Below, piece after piece: positions 37,040 to 55,686 of a DNA stretch of 64,000 nucleotides; the first letter of the stretch is position 1; every line of letters begins with the position of its first letter. The stretch is from Mycobacterium sp. GA-1199. GTDB taxonomy: Bacteria > Actinomycetota > Actinomycetes > Mycobacteriales > Mycobacteriaceae. The stretch covers positions 82,060 to 146,059 of the forward strand of contig NZ_LQIX01000003.1 of assembly GCF_001500045.1 (NCBI RefSeq). Reading direction: 5' to 3'. The translations under genes were made by a program, and so were the position numbers. Below the pieces are notes generated by a model. The model was not told the DNA's origin. It was given only the letters and a program-made list of their open reading frames with translations, and made no database searches.

Positions 37040-38278
37040 TCAGGCGCTGAGCAGACCCCGCGCCACGTGCGTGATCTGCACCTCGTTGCTGCCGGCGTAG
37101 ATCATCAAGGACTTGGCGTCGCGCGCCAGTTGTTCGACGCGGTACTCGGTCATGTAGCCGTTGCCGCCGAAAAGCTGCACGGCGTCCATAGCGACGTCGG
37201 TGGCGGCCTGCGAGCAATACCACTTGATCGCCGATGCCTCCGGCAGCGAGATCGGCACACCTTCCTGAGCCGCCTCGATCACGCGAAACAGGATGTTGCG
37301 CACGTTCATCCGCGCCACCTCCATGTTCGCGAGCTTGAGCTGGATCAGCTGGAACTGCCCGATCTCCTGGCCCCACAGCGTGCGGCTCTTGGCGTAGTCG
37401 ACGCACAGCCGCAGGCACTCCTCGATCACACCCAGCGACATCGCGGCAACACCGATGCGTTCGGCGCTGAAGCTCGACCGTGCGCTCGCGCGGCCGTCAC
37501 CGGCGGAATTGTCTTCGGTCTCACCGAGCAGTCGGTCTCGGCCCAATCGCACATTGTTGAAGAACAACTCGCCGGTGCGCGAGCTGTGAATACCCATCTT
37601 GCGGAACGGCTTCGACTGGACGAAACCCTCCATGCCGCGGTCGAGCACGAAGGTCAGCACCTTGCGGTCGCGCTTGTCGACGCCGGGGTCCCCTTCGTCG
37701 AGCTTTGCGTACACCACGACGACGTCGGCGTCCGGGCCATTGGTGATGAAGGTCTTCTGCCCGTTGAGGATGTAGTCGTCTCCATCACGCACGACGTAGG
37801 ACTTCATGCCGCCGAACGCATCGGAGCCCGAGTCGGGCTCGGTGATCGCCCACGCGCCTACCTTGTCGTAGGTGACCAGATCGGGCAGCCAGCGCTCCTG
37901 CTGGGCCAGCGTGCCGCGGCTCATGATCGTCGGCACCGTCAGTCCGAGGCTGACCCCCATGCCGGTGACGACGCCCATCGACACCCGGCACAGCTCACTG
38001 ATCACGACGAACCCCATCCCGCCGGACCCCTCACCGAACATGCCGCCACCGGAGGACTTCTCCGACGAGCCGCCGCCATCGCGCAGCCGGGCAAGGCGCT
38101 TGTTCAGCGACTCGCGCGCCATGTCGGCGATGCCGAACGTCGCGAACAGCTTGCGGACGATGGGGTAGGGCTCCATCTCGCCGCTTTCCAGCGCGTCGAT
38201 GTGCGGGCGGATTTCCTTGTCGACGAACTCACGGACGGCATCGCGCACGGCGAGATCGACATCAGACCATTCGAGCAT
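37040..38278 (-). CDS. acyl-CoA dehydrogenase (FadE type)
   Basis: A 412-residue FAD flavoprotein for alpha,beta-dehydrogenation of an acyl-CoA. Features are the FAD/substrate segment AWAITEPDSGSDAFGGMKS, GQKTFITNG, GIHSSRTGELFFNNVRL and QLFGGNGYMTEYRVEQLARD. The C-terminal motif reads YAGSNEVQ, so the usual Glu of the YEGT motif is Ala. An Glu in SAERIGVAAMSLG lies where isovaleryl-CoA and long-chain dehydrogenases keep their base, so the enzyme is probably of that type. An unusual Gly/Ser-rich loop (GGGSSEKSSGGGMFGEGSGG) interrupts the N-terminal helical domain. It is upstream of and three bases from the DUF2236 gene's end. Confidence 0.92.
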   Translation of the reverse strand: MLEWSDVDLAVRDAVREFVDKEIRPHIDALESGEMEPYPIVRKLFATFGIADMARESLNKRLARLRDGGGSSEKSSGGGMFGEGSGGMGFVVISELCRVSMGVVTGMGVSLGLTVPTIMSRGTLAQQERWLPDLVTYDKVGAWAITEPDSGSDAFGGMKSYVVRDGDDYILNGQKTFITNGPDADVVVVYAKLDEGDPGVDKRDRKVLTFVLDRGMEGFVQSKPFRKMGIHSSRTGELFFNNVRLGRDRLLGETEDNSAGDGRASARSSFSAERIGVAAMSLGVIEECLRLCVDYAKSRTLWGQEIGQFQLIQLKLANMEVARMNVRNILFRVIEAAQEGVPISLPEASAIKWYCSQAATDVAMDAVQLFGGNGYMTEYRVEQLARDAKSLMIYAGSNEVQITHVARGLLSA

Positions 38279-38283
38279 GCCCT

Positions 38284-39297
38284 CTAGGCTGCCTTACTGC
38301 GTCCGCGCGCCGGACGCAGCCCCGCCAAAGAGAACGTGGTGTGCACCAGCGACCCGGCCCGGTCGAGCAGCGACTTGCGCGGCGGGACGTAGTGCATCGG
38401 CAGCCCGCGCCGGTCGCTCGGCGGGGCCATGAACGCAGGCGCCTCGACCAGTGGAGCGTCCGCGGGAAGACGGCCCTGGGCACGCCGATATGCGGTCAAA
38501 GCCCTTGGATGCAAACGGATTTCGTCGGGCACCGCCACGAATGCGAACTCCACCAGCTTGCCGAACAGGCGCAGCAGCACCTCGTCTCCCGGCGTCCAGC
38601 GCATGTTGGCCTTCTCGCGAAGGGCGTCGTCGAACAGGCCCGCCGCGATCCAGCGCTGCGCGCCGACCATCGGCTTGAAGAGCTGATCCCACAGCCCGGT
38701 GGGCATCAACACGAACCACGGTTTGGGAATCCGGATCGAGAAGATGTCGAGCGTCGCGCGGTTGATCTCGAGCTCTTCGCGGCACTTGCGGTCCCAGTAC
38801 TCGCAGAACTCCTCCCAGCTCTGCGGCACCGGTCGCATGCTCATGCCGTACATCCGGTACCACTGCACGTGCTCGTCGAACAGCTGGCGTTTCTCGGCCT
38901 CGGTCAACCCGCCGCAGAAGTACTCGGCCGTCTTGATGATCAGCATGAAGAACGTGGCGTGTGCCCAGTAGAACGTCTCGGGGTTCAGTGCGTGGTAGCG
39001 CCGGCCCTCGGCGTCCACCCCCTTGATCGTGGTGTGGTAGCTCTTGATCTGCTCACCGGTCTGCGAGGCGCGTTCGCCGTCGTAGACCACACCCATGATC
39101 GGGTACACCGAGCGGGCGACGCGCTGCAGCGGTTCACGCAGCAGGATGGAATGGTCCTCGACACCCGCCCCCAGTTCCGGATACATGTTCTGGACGGCGC
39201 CGATCCACACACCCAGCAGGCCCGTGCGCAGGTCGCCGAAGTACTTCCACGTCAACGAGTCGGGTCCCAGGGGGTCGGCGGTGCTGCTCACGGTCAT
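38284..39297 (-). CDS. DUF2236/MpaB-type protein (Rv1645c-like)
   Basis: A 337-residue protein of the DUF2236 (ER-bound oxygenase mpaB/latex-clearing-like) family, whose characterised members bind heme b. Typical segments are RVARSVYPIMGVVYDG, NPETFYWAHATFFMLI and DEHVQWYRMYGMSMRPVP; the two His in HALNPETFYWAHATFF and DEHVQWY regions are candidate heme or metal ligands. The biological substrate is unknown. It corresponds in place to Rv1645c. The ACAD gene lies on the same strand upstream of it in reading direction is not the case: this gene is read first, then the ACAD gene, five bases apart, so they form an operon. Confidence 0.85.
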   Translation of the reverse strand: MTVSSTADPLGPDSLTWKYFGDLRTGLLGVWIGAVQNMYPELGAGVEDHSILLREPLQRVARSVYPIMGVVYDGERASQTGEQIKSYHTTIKGVDAEGRRYHALNPETFYWAHATFFMLIIKTAEYFCGGLTEAEKRQLFDEHVQWYRMYGMSMRPVPQSWEEFCEYWDRKCREELEINRATLDIFSIRIPKPWFVLMPTGLWDQLFKPMVGAQRWIAAGLFDDALREKANMRWTPGDEVLLRLFGKLVEFAFVAVPDEIRLHPRALTAYRRAQGRLPADAPLVEAPAFMAPPSDRRGLPMHYVPPRKSLLDRAGSLVHTTFSLAGLRPARGRSKAA

Positions 39298-39337
39298 CTG
39301 ATTCCTCGCTGAATCGGCGTCAAACTCAACGATAATG

Positions 39338-39357
39338 TTGACAACCGGTGTTGTCTA
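39338..39357. promoter_or_regulatory. palindromic operator candidate upstream of the DUF2236-ACAD operon
   Basis: GACAAC-cggt-GTTGTC is a perfect 6-4-6 palindrome about 40 bases before the minus-strand ATG at 39297. Size and position suit a TetR-type repressor of the DUF2236/acyl-CoA dehydrogenase operon. The regulator is not identified. Confidence 0.5.
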
Positions 39358-39503
39358 CGATTTGCGGGGCGCGTCGTCCTGCAACGTTACTCAGCGGCTA
39401 CTGACCCGCCACACACCCGTGACCAGCCACTTCGGCGACCCCGATTTCGTCTTTCGTATTACCGCTTCGCATGACGAGATTGCTCGGCGCCAAGCGGCCC
39501 GCA

Positions 39504-39509
39504 TAGGCT
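39504..39509 (+). promoter_or_regulatory. -10 element (TAGGCT) of the adenylyl cyclase gene
   Basis: TAGGCT is followed by seven bases and the GTG at 39517, a leaderless layout. Confidence 0.5.
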
Positions 39510-39516
39510 GGCGCAC

Positions 39517-41491
<1,975 letters not shown>

Positions 41492-41492
<1 letters not shown>

Positions 41493-44014
41493 TGCGGCTG
41501 CCGTACAGCTGGCTCCGCGACGTCGTGCGGGCCGGCGCGCCTGGTTGGGACGTGAGCCCCGCCGACCTCGAAGAGACGCTGATCCGCATCGGTCACGAGG
41601 TCGAGGAGGTCATCCCGGTCGGCCCCGTCACGGGCCCTCTGACGGTGGGGCGGGTGGCCGCCATCGAGGAGCTGACCGAGTTCAAGAAGCCCATCCGCAC
41701 CGTCAAGGTGGACGTCGGCGAGACCGAGCCGCGTGACATCGTCTGCGGTGCAACCAATTTCGTCGTCGGTGACCTGGTCGTGGTGGCACTGCCCGGTACG
41801 GTACTGCCCGGTGATTTCACGATCGCCAGCCGCAAGACCTACGGCCGGATCTCCGACGGCATGATCTGCTCGACGGCCGAGATCAACCTGGGCACCGACC
41901 ATTCGGGAATCCTGGTGCTGCCGCCCGGCACCGCCGAACCGGGCACCGCCGCCGCCGATGTCCTCGGCCTCGACGACGTCGTCTTTCACCTGGCCATCAC
42001 GCCGGACCGCGGTTACTGCCTGTCGGTGCGCGGCATGGCCCGCGAGGTCGCCACCGCCTACGACCTCGAGTACGTCGACCCCGCCGACGTCGTGCCGTCC
42101 CCCGCAAGCGGGAGGTGCCCCCAGCCCGCCGAGGGCGAGGCGCTGCCCGTGTCGATCGACCCGGGGACCGGCGTCCAGCGCTTCGGGCTGCGCCCGGTGA
42201 CCGGCATCGATCCCGGTGCCGTCTCCCCGTGGTGGCTGCAGCGACGGCTTCTGTTGTCCGGTATCCGGGCCATTTCGCCCGCGGTAGACGTGACCAACTA
42301 CGTGATGCTCGAACTCGGCCATCCGATGCACGCCCACGACCGCAGCCTGATCACCGGCGGTTTCCGCGTGCGATTCGCCGAACCGGGGGAGACCGTGGTC
42401 ACCCTCGACGACGTCGAACGCCGCCTTGACCCCGCCGATGTGCTGATCGTCGACGACGTCGCGACCGCCGCAATCGGCGGCGTGATGGGTGCGGGCACCA
42501 CCGAGGTGCGCGACACCACCACCGACGTACTGCTCGAGGCCGCCGTGTGGGATCCGGCCGCGGTGTCGCGCACCCAGCGACGGCTGCGCCTGTACAGCGA
42601 GGCCGGCCGGCGCTACGAACGCAGCGTCGATCCGGCGATCTCGGTCGCCGCGCTGGACCGGTGCGCCACGTTGCTCGCCGAGATCACTCACGGCACGGTC
42701 GAACCCACGCTGACCGACTGGCGCGGCGAGCCACCCCGCGACGACTGGTCGCAACCGCCGGTCACCATGGCGGGCGATCTGCCCGACCGCACCGCCGGTG
42801 TCACCTACGCCCCGGGGACCGCAGAACGGCGGCTCACCCAGATCGGTGCACGGGTCGTCGCCACCGAGGGCACGCTCACCGTCACCCCGCCGAGTTGGCG
42901 TCCCGACCTGGGCCAGCCCGCCGACCTCGTCGAGGAGGTGCTGCGCCTCGAGGATCTGGAGACTATTCCCTCGGTGTTGCCGCTGGCCCCGGCCGGCCGC
43001 GGCCTGACCCCGGTGCAGCGGCGGCGGCGCGCGATCGGTAAGTCGTTGGGGCTCAACGGGTATGTGGAGATCCTGCCCACGCCCTTCTTGCCCGCGGGTG
43101 TGTTCGACCAGTGGGGCCTGCCCGCCGACGACACCCGCCGGACCACGACCACCGTGCTCAACCCATTGGATTCCGACCGCCCGCAGCTGGCCACCACGTT
43201 GCTGCCCGGCCTACTGGAGGCGTTGAGCCGCAACGTGTCCCGCGGAGCCGTAGACGTCGGGTTGTTTGCGATCCAGCAGGTCGTCCAGCCGACGCCGGAC
43301 ACGCGTTCCCTCGAACGGATACCGACCGACCGGCGGCCCAGCGACGACGAGATCGCCGCGCTGAACGCATCGCTGCCGCGACAGCCCCAACACGTCGCCG
43401 TGGTGGTGGCCGGGTTGCGCGAGCCCGCCGGGCCGTGGGGGCCGGGTCGCGCGGTGCACCCCGGCGACGTGTTCGAGGCGGTCCAGGTGATCGCTCGCGC
43501 CGCCGGTGTCGAGCTGAGCCTGCGTTCCGCGGCGCACCTGCCGTGGCATCCGGGCCGCTGCGCCGAAGTGGTGCTCGGCGACCGCGAGAGCGGTACCGTC
43601 GTCGGCCATGCCGGTGAACTGCACCCGGCGGTCGTCGAGCGTTCGGGTCTGCCCAAGCGCACCTGTGCCCTCGAACTGGATCTCGACGCCATACCCATCG
43701 TCGAGCGACTACCGGCTCCGAGGGTGTCGCCATTTCCCGCGGTGTTCCAGGACATCAGCCTCGTCGTCGACGAGGACGTCGCCGCGGCCGCCGTGGTCGA
43801 TGCGGTCAGGGCCGGCGCGGGGCCGCTGCTCGAAGACGTGCGGTTGTTCGACGTCTACACGGGCCCGCAGATCGGCGAGGGCCGCAAATCGCTGGCGTTC
43901 GCGCTGCGGTTCCGCGCCGCCGATCGCACCCTCACCGAGGACGAGGCCAGCGCCGCGCGCGAAGCGGCCGTGCAGGCCGCGGCGGAACGGGTCGGCGCCG
44001 AGCAACGCCGCTGA
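41492..44014 (+). CDS. pheT: phenylalanyl-tRNA synthetase beta subunit
   Basis: The 840-residue partner of PheS, which binds tRNA and edits mis-charged Tyr-tRNA-Phe. Domains in order: an EMAP/OB tRNA-binding domain ([18 protein letters not shown]), B3/B4 editing domain, B5 domain ([21 protein letters not shown]), the catalytic-like core ([17 protein letters not shown]) and a C-terminal FDX-ACB anticodon-binding domain ([19 protein letters not shown] to [15 protein letters not shown]). The ATG overlaps the pheS stop. A short Pro/Ala-rich insert ([15 protein letters not shown]) sits before B3/B4. The stop is 48 bases before argC, within whose control region the ARG boxes lie. Confidence 0.97.
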
Positions 44015-44026
44015 TAGTAATGAATT

Positions 44027-44036
44027 TGCATAGGTA

Positions 44037-44040
<4 letters not shown>
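44027..44040. promoter_or_regulatory. ARG box 1 (ArgR operator)
   Basis: TGCATAGGTATGCA is a perfect palindrome with the arms TGCAT/ATGCA of the ARG-box consensus. It lies 22 bases before argC and overlaps box 2 by four bases. Confidence 0.85.
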
Positions 44041-46294
<2,254 letters not shown>

Positions 46295-46298
<4 letters not shown>

Positions 46299-47163
46299 GC
46301 GTCGAAACCCCAATCAAGGCCAAGGTTCTGGCTGAAGCGCTGCCGTGGCTCAAACAACTGCACGGCAAGATCGTCGTGATCAAGTACGGCGGTAACGCGA
46401 TGACCGACGACGTGCTCAAGGCCGCGTTCGCCGCCGACATGGTCTTCCTGCGCAACTGCGGCGTCCATCCCGTCGTCGTCCACGGAGGCGGTCCCCAGAT
46501 CAGCGCGATGCTCAAACGACTCGGAATACAAGGCGATTTCAAGGGTGGGTTCCGGGTCACCACGCCCGAGGTGCTCGATGTGGCGCGCATGGTGCTGTTC
46601 GGTCAGGTCGGCCGGGAACTGGTCGGCCTGATCAACGCCCACGGGCCGTACGCGGTCGGGGTCACCGGCGAGGACGCTCAGTTGTTCACCGCGGTGCGGC
46701 GCAGCGTGACCGTCGACGGTGTGGCCACCGACATCGGCCTGGTCGGCGACGTCGAAAAGGTCAACGCCGGATCGCTGCTGGATCTCATTGCCGCAGGCCG
46801 GATTCCGGTGGTATCGACTATCGCCCCGGACGTCGACGGGGTGGTGCACAACATCAACGCCGACACGGCGGCCGCCGCGCTGGCCGAGGCGTTGGGCGCC
46901 GAGAAACTGCTCATGCTCACCGATGTCGAGGGCCTGTACACGAACTGGCCCGACCGCGGCTCGCTGGTCAGCGAGATCGACTCCGCCGCACTGACTCAGA
47001 TGCTGCCGACACTGGAGGCCGGGATGGTGCCCAAGATCGAGGCGTGCCTGCGCGCGGTGGCCGGCGGCGTGCCCAGCGCGCATGTCATCGATGGCCGCGT
47101 CGAGCACTGTGTGCTGGTCGAACTGCTCACCGACGAGGGGACGGGGACGAAAGTGGTGCGGTC

Positions 47164-47167
<4 letters not shown>
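46295..47167 (+). CDS. argB: acetylglutamate kinase
   Basis: Phosphorylates N-acetylglutamate; usually the arginine-feedback-inhibited step. The 290-residue amino-acid-kinase fold shows [11 protein letters not shown] (phosphate binding), [25 protein letters not shown] GDVEKVN and the [26 protein letters not shown] block. The N-terminal extension ([17 protein letters not shown]) is the helix that arginine-sensitive enzymes use for hexamer formation and allosteric control, so feedback inhibition is likely. ATGA overlaps join it to argJ and argD. Confidence 0.97.
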
Positions 47168-49767
<2,600 letters not shown>

Positions 49768-49768
<1 letters not shown>

Positions 49769-50970
49769 TGTCCGAACGCGTCATCCTGGCCTATTCCGGT
49801 GGCCTGGACACCTCCGTGGCGATCAGCTGGATCGGCAAGGAGACCGGGCGCGAGGTGGTCGCCGTCGCAATCGACCTCGGCCAGGGCGGCGAAGACATGG
49901 AGGTCGTCCGCAAGCGCGCAATCGACTGCGGCGCCGTGGAAGCCGTCGTCATCGACGCCCGCGACGAGTTCGCCGACGAGTACTGCCTGCCCGCTATCCA
50001 GTCGAATGCGCTGTACATGGACCGCTATCCGCTGGTCTCCGCACTGAGCCGACCGCTGATCGTCAAACATCTGGTCGCCGCGGCGCGCGAGCACGGCGGC
50101 GGCACCGTCGCGCACGGCTGCACCGGCAAGGGCAATGACCAGGTCCGCTTCGAGGTCGGGTTCGCCTCGCTGGCACCGGATCTCAAAGTGCTGGCGCCGG
50201 TGCGCGATTACGCGTGGACGCGGGAGAAGGCGATCGCGTTCGCCGAGGAGAACGCGATCCCGATCAACGTCACCAAACGCTCGCCGTTCTCGATCGATCA
50301 GAACGTCTGGGGTCGCGCCGTGGAGACCGGCTTCCTCGAGCATCTGTGGAACGCGCCCACCAAGGACGTCTACGACTACACCGAGGACCCGACGGTCAAC
50401 TGGAGCACACCCGACGAGGTGATCATCGGTTTCGAACGCGGAGTGCCGGTGTCGATCGACGGCCGCCCGGTGACGGTGTTGCAGGCGATCGAGGAGTTGA
50501 ACCGCCGGGCCGGCGAGCAGGGCGTCGGCAGGCTCGACGTCGTCGAGGACCGGCTGGTCGGCATCAAGAGCCGCGAAATCTACGAGGCGCCAGGGGCGAT
50601 GGTGCTGATCACCGCGCACACCGAACTCGAGCACGTCACGCTGGAGCGGGAACTGGGCCGGTTCAAGCGTCACACCGACCAGAAGTGGGGGGAGTTGGTC
50701 TACGACGGACTCTGGTACTCGCCGCTGAAGACCGCGCTCGAGTCGTTCGTCGCCAAGACCCAGGAGCACGTGACCGGAGAGATCCGGTTGGTGTTGCACG
50801 GCGGGCACATCGCGGTGAACGGCCGCCGCAGCGCCGAGTCGCTCTACGACTTCAACCTCGCCACCTACGACGAGGGCGATACGTTCGACCAGTCGGCGGC
50901 CCGCGGTTTCGTGCAGATCCACGGGCTGTCGTCGAGCATCGCCGCCCGCCGGGACCTGGGCATCGAGTGA
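49768..50970 (+). CDS. argG: argininosuccinate synthase
   Basis: Joins citrulline and aspartate with ATP. The 400-residue product begins with the N-type ATP-pyrophosphatase P-loop [16 protein letters not shown]. Further motifs are [23 protein letters not shown]-like [15 protein letters not shown] and [12 protein letters not shown]. The ATG shares a base with the argR stop (TGATG), and AAAGGAG lies seven bases before it. The chain is still continuous with argC to argR, but a palindrome-containing gap separates it from argH. Confidence 0.97.
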
Positions 50971-50992
50971 GTAAGTGCCACCCACCACCACC

Positions 50993-51054
50993 GCGAGCGA
51001 CCGTGTCTGCCCGCCGACACGCCGCTGTCACGCGTACAAACGCGGTCTCCGCGC
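50993..51054. repeat. imperfect palindrome between argG and argH
   Basis: The arms GACCGTGTCTG (near 50999-51009) and CAAACGCGGTC (51037-51047) pair with two mismatches, and the flanking GCG-rich ends extend the pairing. It is the only gap of note in the arg operon and may moderate read-through or mRNA decay. It looks like a dispersed repeat unit. Confidence 0.5.
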
Positions 51055-51066
51055 CGAAGTGAGTGA

Positions 51067-53357
<2,291 letters not shown>

Positions 53358-53367
53358 CCGCCGCGCA

Positions 53368-53814
53368 TCAGTCGTCGTCGTTGCAGATGCTGACCTCGAC
53401 ACGGCCGTCATCGACCTCGATCTCCAGGTCGAGGTCCTCGGTTCCTCTGCGGAACGAGATCTCGACCTCCTCGGGGTGCTGATCGTCGACGCGATGCGTC
53501 CAACCCTCCGCCGGGGTCACCGATTCGAGGGTGAGGCGACCGTCCGCGAAGGTGACCACCGCCGTCCCCGCGTCGTACACCTGGTACCGGCCGTCAGGCG
53601 CGGGGTCGAGGCGGACGCACTGGTCGCGGGCCGGCCGGGCGGGGGCGGCGCCTCCCGTCTGCGGCGGCACAGTCTGGTCGCCCGCGGGCCTGCTCGAAAG
53701 CGGGGTGGACTCCGTGACGGTCACCGTCGACTGGGGTTCGCTGGTCGAGCCACACCCCGGCAGGAGCAGGGCAGCCCCTGCGAGCGCGGTGACAGCACTC
53801 GTTCTGGTTGCCAT
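53368..53814 (-). CDS. small lipoprotein
   Basis: A 148-residue lipoprotein. Signal peptide MATRTSAVTALAGAALLLPG ends in the lipobox LLPGC (Cys21). A Ser/Thr/Pro-rich linker leads to a small beta-rich domain (DGRYQVYDAGTAVVTF, VEISFRRGTEDLDLEI) ending in an acidic CNDDD tail with one further Cys pair partner in DQCVRL. No known function. ATG 53814 is six bases after TAGCGT, a leaderless arrangement. It lies between the convergent hydrolase gene and the end... of the ABC-F gene, which is read upstream of it on the same strand. Confidence 0.85.
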   Translation of the reverse strand: MATRTSAVTALAGAALLLPGCGSTSEPQSTVTVTESTPLSSRPAGDQTVPPQTGGAAPARPARDQCVRLDPAPDGRYQVYDAGTAVVTFADGRLTLESVTPAEGWTHRVDDQHPEEVEISFRRGTEDLDLEIEVDDGRVEVSICNDDD

Positions 53815-53820
53815 ACACCC

Positions 53821-53826
53821 ACGCTA
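53821..53826 (-). promoter_or_regulatory. -10 element (TAGCGT) of the lipoprotein gene
   Basis: On the minus strand TAGCGT is followed by six bases and the ATG at 53814. It overlaps the last codons of the ABC-F gene. Confidence 0.5.
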
Positions 53827-55584
53827 CGACGTCGAGCCCTCCGCGGCGGCCAGCCATGCTTCCTCGAGAGATTCCTTGCGATTCAACAGTTCTTGGAGCT
53901 CGGCGTTGAGCTCACCCAACCGCACGTGGTCGGCGGCCGCCTCGGCCATCGACTCGTGCAACTCGGCGATGCGCGACTCGAGCTTTTCGAGCTGCCCCTC
54001 GATGCGCGCCATCTCCTTGCCGGTGCGCCGCTCCCGCGCCGACGCCGTTTCACCTTGCGCACCCGCCGTCGGTGCAGGCGGCGGTGACGCCGCCGCCGCG
54101 CGGTCGGCCAGATACTGCTCGATCCCGCCCGGCAACAGATCGCAACGGCCGCCGCCGGTCAGTGCGTAGGTGACGTCGGAGACCCGTTCGAGGAAATAGC
54201 GATCGTGGGTGACGGCGATCAGCGTGCCCGGCCAGCCGTCGAGGTAGTCCTCGATGACGGTCAACGTGTCGATGTCGAGGTCGTTGGTGGGTTCGTCGAG
54301 CAGCAGCACGTTGGGTTCCTCGAGCAGCAACCGCAGAAACTGCAGCCTGCGTCGTTCACCACCGGAAAGTTCGGAGATCCGCGTGGTCAGCTTGTCGCCG
54401 GTGAACCCGAAGTCCCGCAGCAAGGTGTCGGCGCTGATCTCGCCGCCGCCGGCCAGTTGGGTGATCCTTCGCCGGTCCTCGACCGCGTCGAGCACCCGGT
54501 CGTCGCCGTCGAGTTCGGCCAGCGCCTGGCTGAGGTAGCCGATCTTGAGCGTTGCGCCCCGCTTGATCGTGCCCGCCGTCGGAGCGAGCTCACCTGCCAG
54601 CAGTCGCAGCACCGACGTCTTGCCGGTGCCGTTGACTCCGACCAGCCCGATCCGCGCACCGGGTCCGATGGACCAGTCCATTTGGTCCAACACCACGGTG
54701 TCGCCGACCTCCAGCCGCACCCGGTGCAGGTCGAACACGTCCTTTCCCAGCCTGGTCGTGGCGAACCGCTGCAGAACCAAGGAGTCGCGCGGCGGCGGTT
54801 CGTTGGCGATCAACTCGTTGGCGGCCTGGATGCGGAACTTCGGCTTCGACGTCCGCGCCGGCGGTCCGCGCCGTAGCCACGCCAGCTCCTTGCGCATGAG
54901 GTTCTGCCTGCGCGCCTCGGCGCCGGCCGCCAGGCGCATCCGCTCGGCCCGCGCGAGCACGTAGGCCGCATAACCGCCTTCGTATCCATCAACGGCACCG
55001 TCGTGGACCTCCCACGTTCTGGTGCACACCGCGTCGAGGAACCAGCGGTCGTGGCTCACCACCACCAGCGCCTTGGCCCGTCGCTGATTGAGCTGAGCGG
55101 CCAGCCATCCGATCACCTCGACGTCGAGGTGGTTGGTCGGCTCATCGAGCACGAGGACGTCATGACCGGCGATCAGCACCGAGGCCAGCGCCACCCGGCG
55201 GCGCTCCCCGCCGGAGAGCCGACCGACCGCACTGTCGAGGGAGACGTCAGCCAACAAGTGCGAGACGACGTCACGGGTCTCGGCTTCGGCGGCCCAGACG
55301 TGATCGGGACGGCCACCCACGATCACGTCGCGCACGGTCGCGTCGGCGGGGAAGTCGTCACTCTGGCGCAGGTAGCCCACCGACAACCCCGATGTGTGGG
55401 TCACCCGACCCGAATCCGGCTCGCGGGTGAGCGTCAAGATCTGCAGGAGCGTCGTCTTACCGTCGCCGTTGCGCCCGACGACACCGATCGCGTCACCTTC
55501 GTCGATGCCCAGGCTGATCGCATCGAGCAGCGTGCGGGTGCCGTAGCCGACGGTTGCGCGCTCGACATTGATCAGGTTCGCCAT
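53824..55584 (-). CDS. ABC-F family ATPase
   Basis: A 586-residue soluble protein with two ABC domains and no membrane segments. Walker A motifs are VVGRNGDGKTTL and LVGVNGTGKTSV; signatures are LSGGERRRVAL and LSGGERRRLQF; Walker B are VLVLDEPTNHLDV and VLLLDEPTNDLDI. ABC-F proteins act on the ribosome, some giving macrolide or related resistance, others acting as translation factors. The Arg-rich linker between the domains is the part that reaches the ribosome, and the C-terminus (about 520-586) is a coiled coil. Specific role unknown. By position it resembles the split Rv1667c/Rv1668c, here intact. Confidence 0.93.
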   Translation of the reverse strand: MANLINVERATVGYGTRTLLDAISLGIDEGDAIGVVGRNGDGKTTLLQILTLTREPDSGRVTHTSGLSVGYLRQSDDFPADATVRDVIVGGRPDHVWAAEAETRDVVSHLLADVSLDSAVGRLSGGERRRVALASVLIAGHDVLVLDEPTNHLDVEVIGWLAAQLNQRRAKALVVVSHDRWFLDAVCTRTWEVHDGAVDGYEGGYAAYVLARAERMRLAAGAEARRQNLMRKELAWLRRGPPARTSKPKFRIQAANELIANEPPPRDSLVLQRFATTRLGKDVFDLHRVRLEVGDTVVLDQMDWSIGPGARIGLVGVNGTGKTSVLRLLAGELAPTAGTIKRGATLKIGYLSQALAELDGDDRVLDAVEDRRRITQLAGGGEISADTLLRDFGFTGDKLTTRISELSGGERRRLQFLRLLLEEPNVLLLDEPTNDLDIDTLTVIEDYLDGWPGTLIAVTHDRYFLERVSDVTYALTGGGRCDLLPGGIEQYLADRAAAASPPPAPTAGAQGETASARERRTGKEMARIEGQLEKLESRIAELHESMAEAAADHVRLGELNAELQELLNRKESLEEAWLAAAEGSTS

Positions 55585-55686
55585 CAGCCGCCGATGATAG
55601 GTCGGCCCTGCCGGCCGGGCCCCTGTGCCATGATGACGTCGGCCATTTCGGGGGTTTTCATGTCGGCCAGAAGGGGAGCGTGCGGT

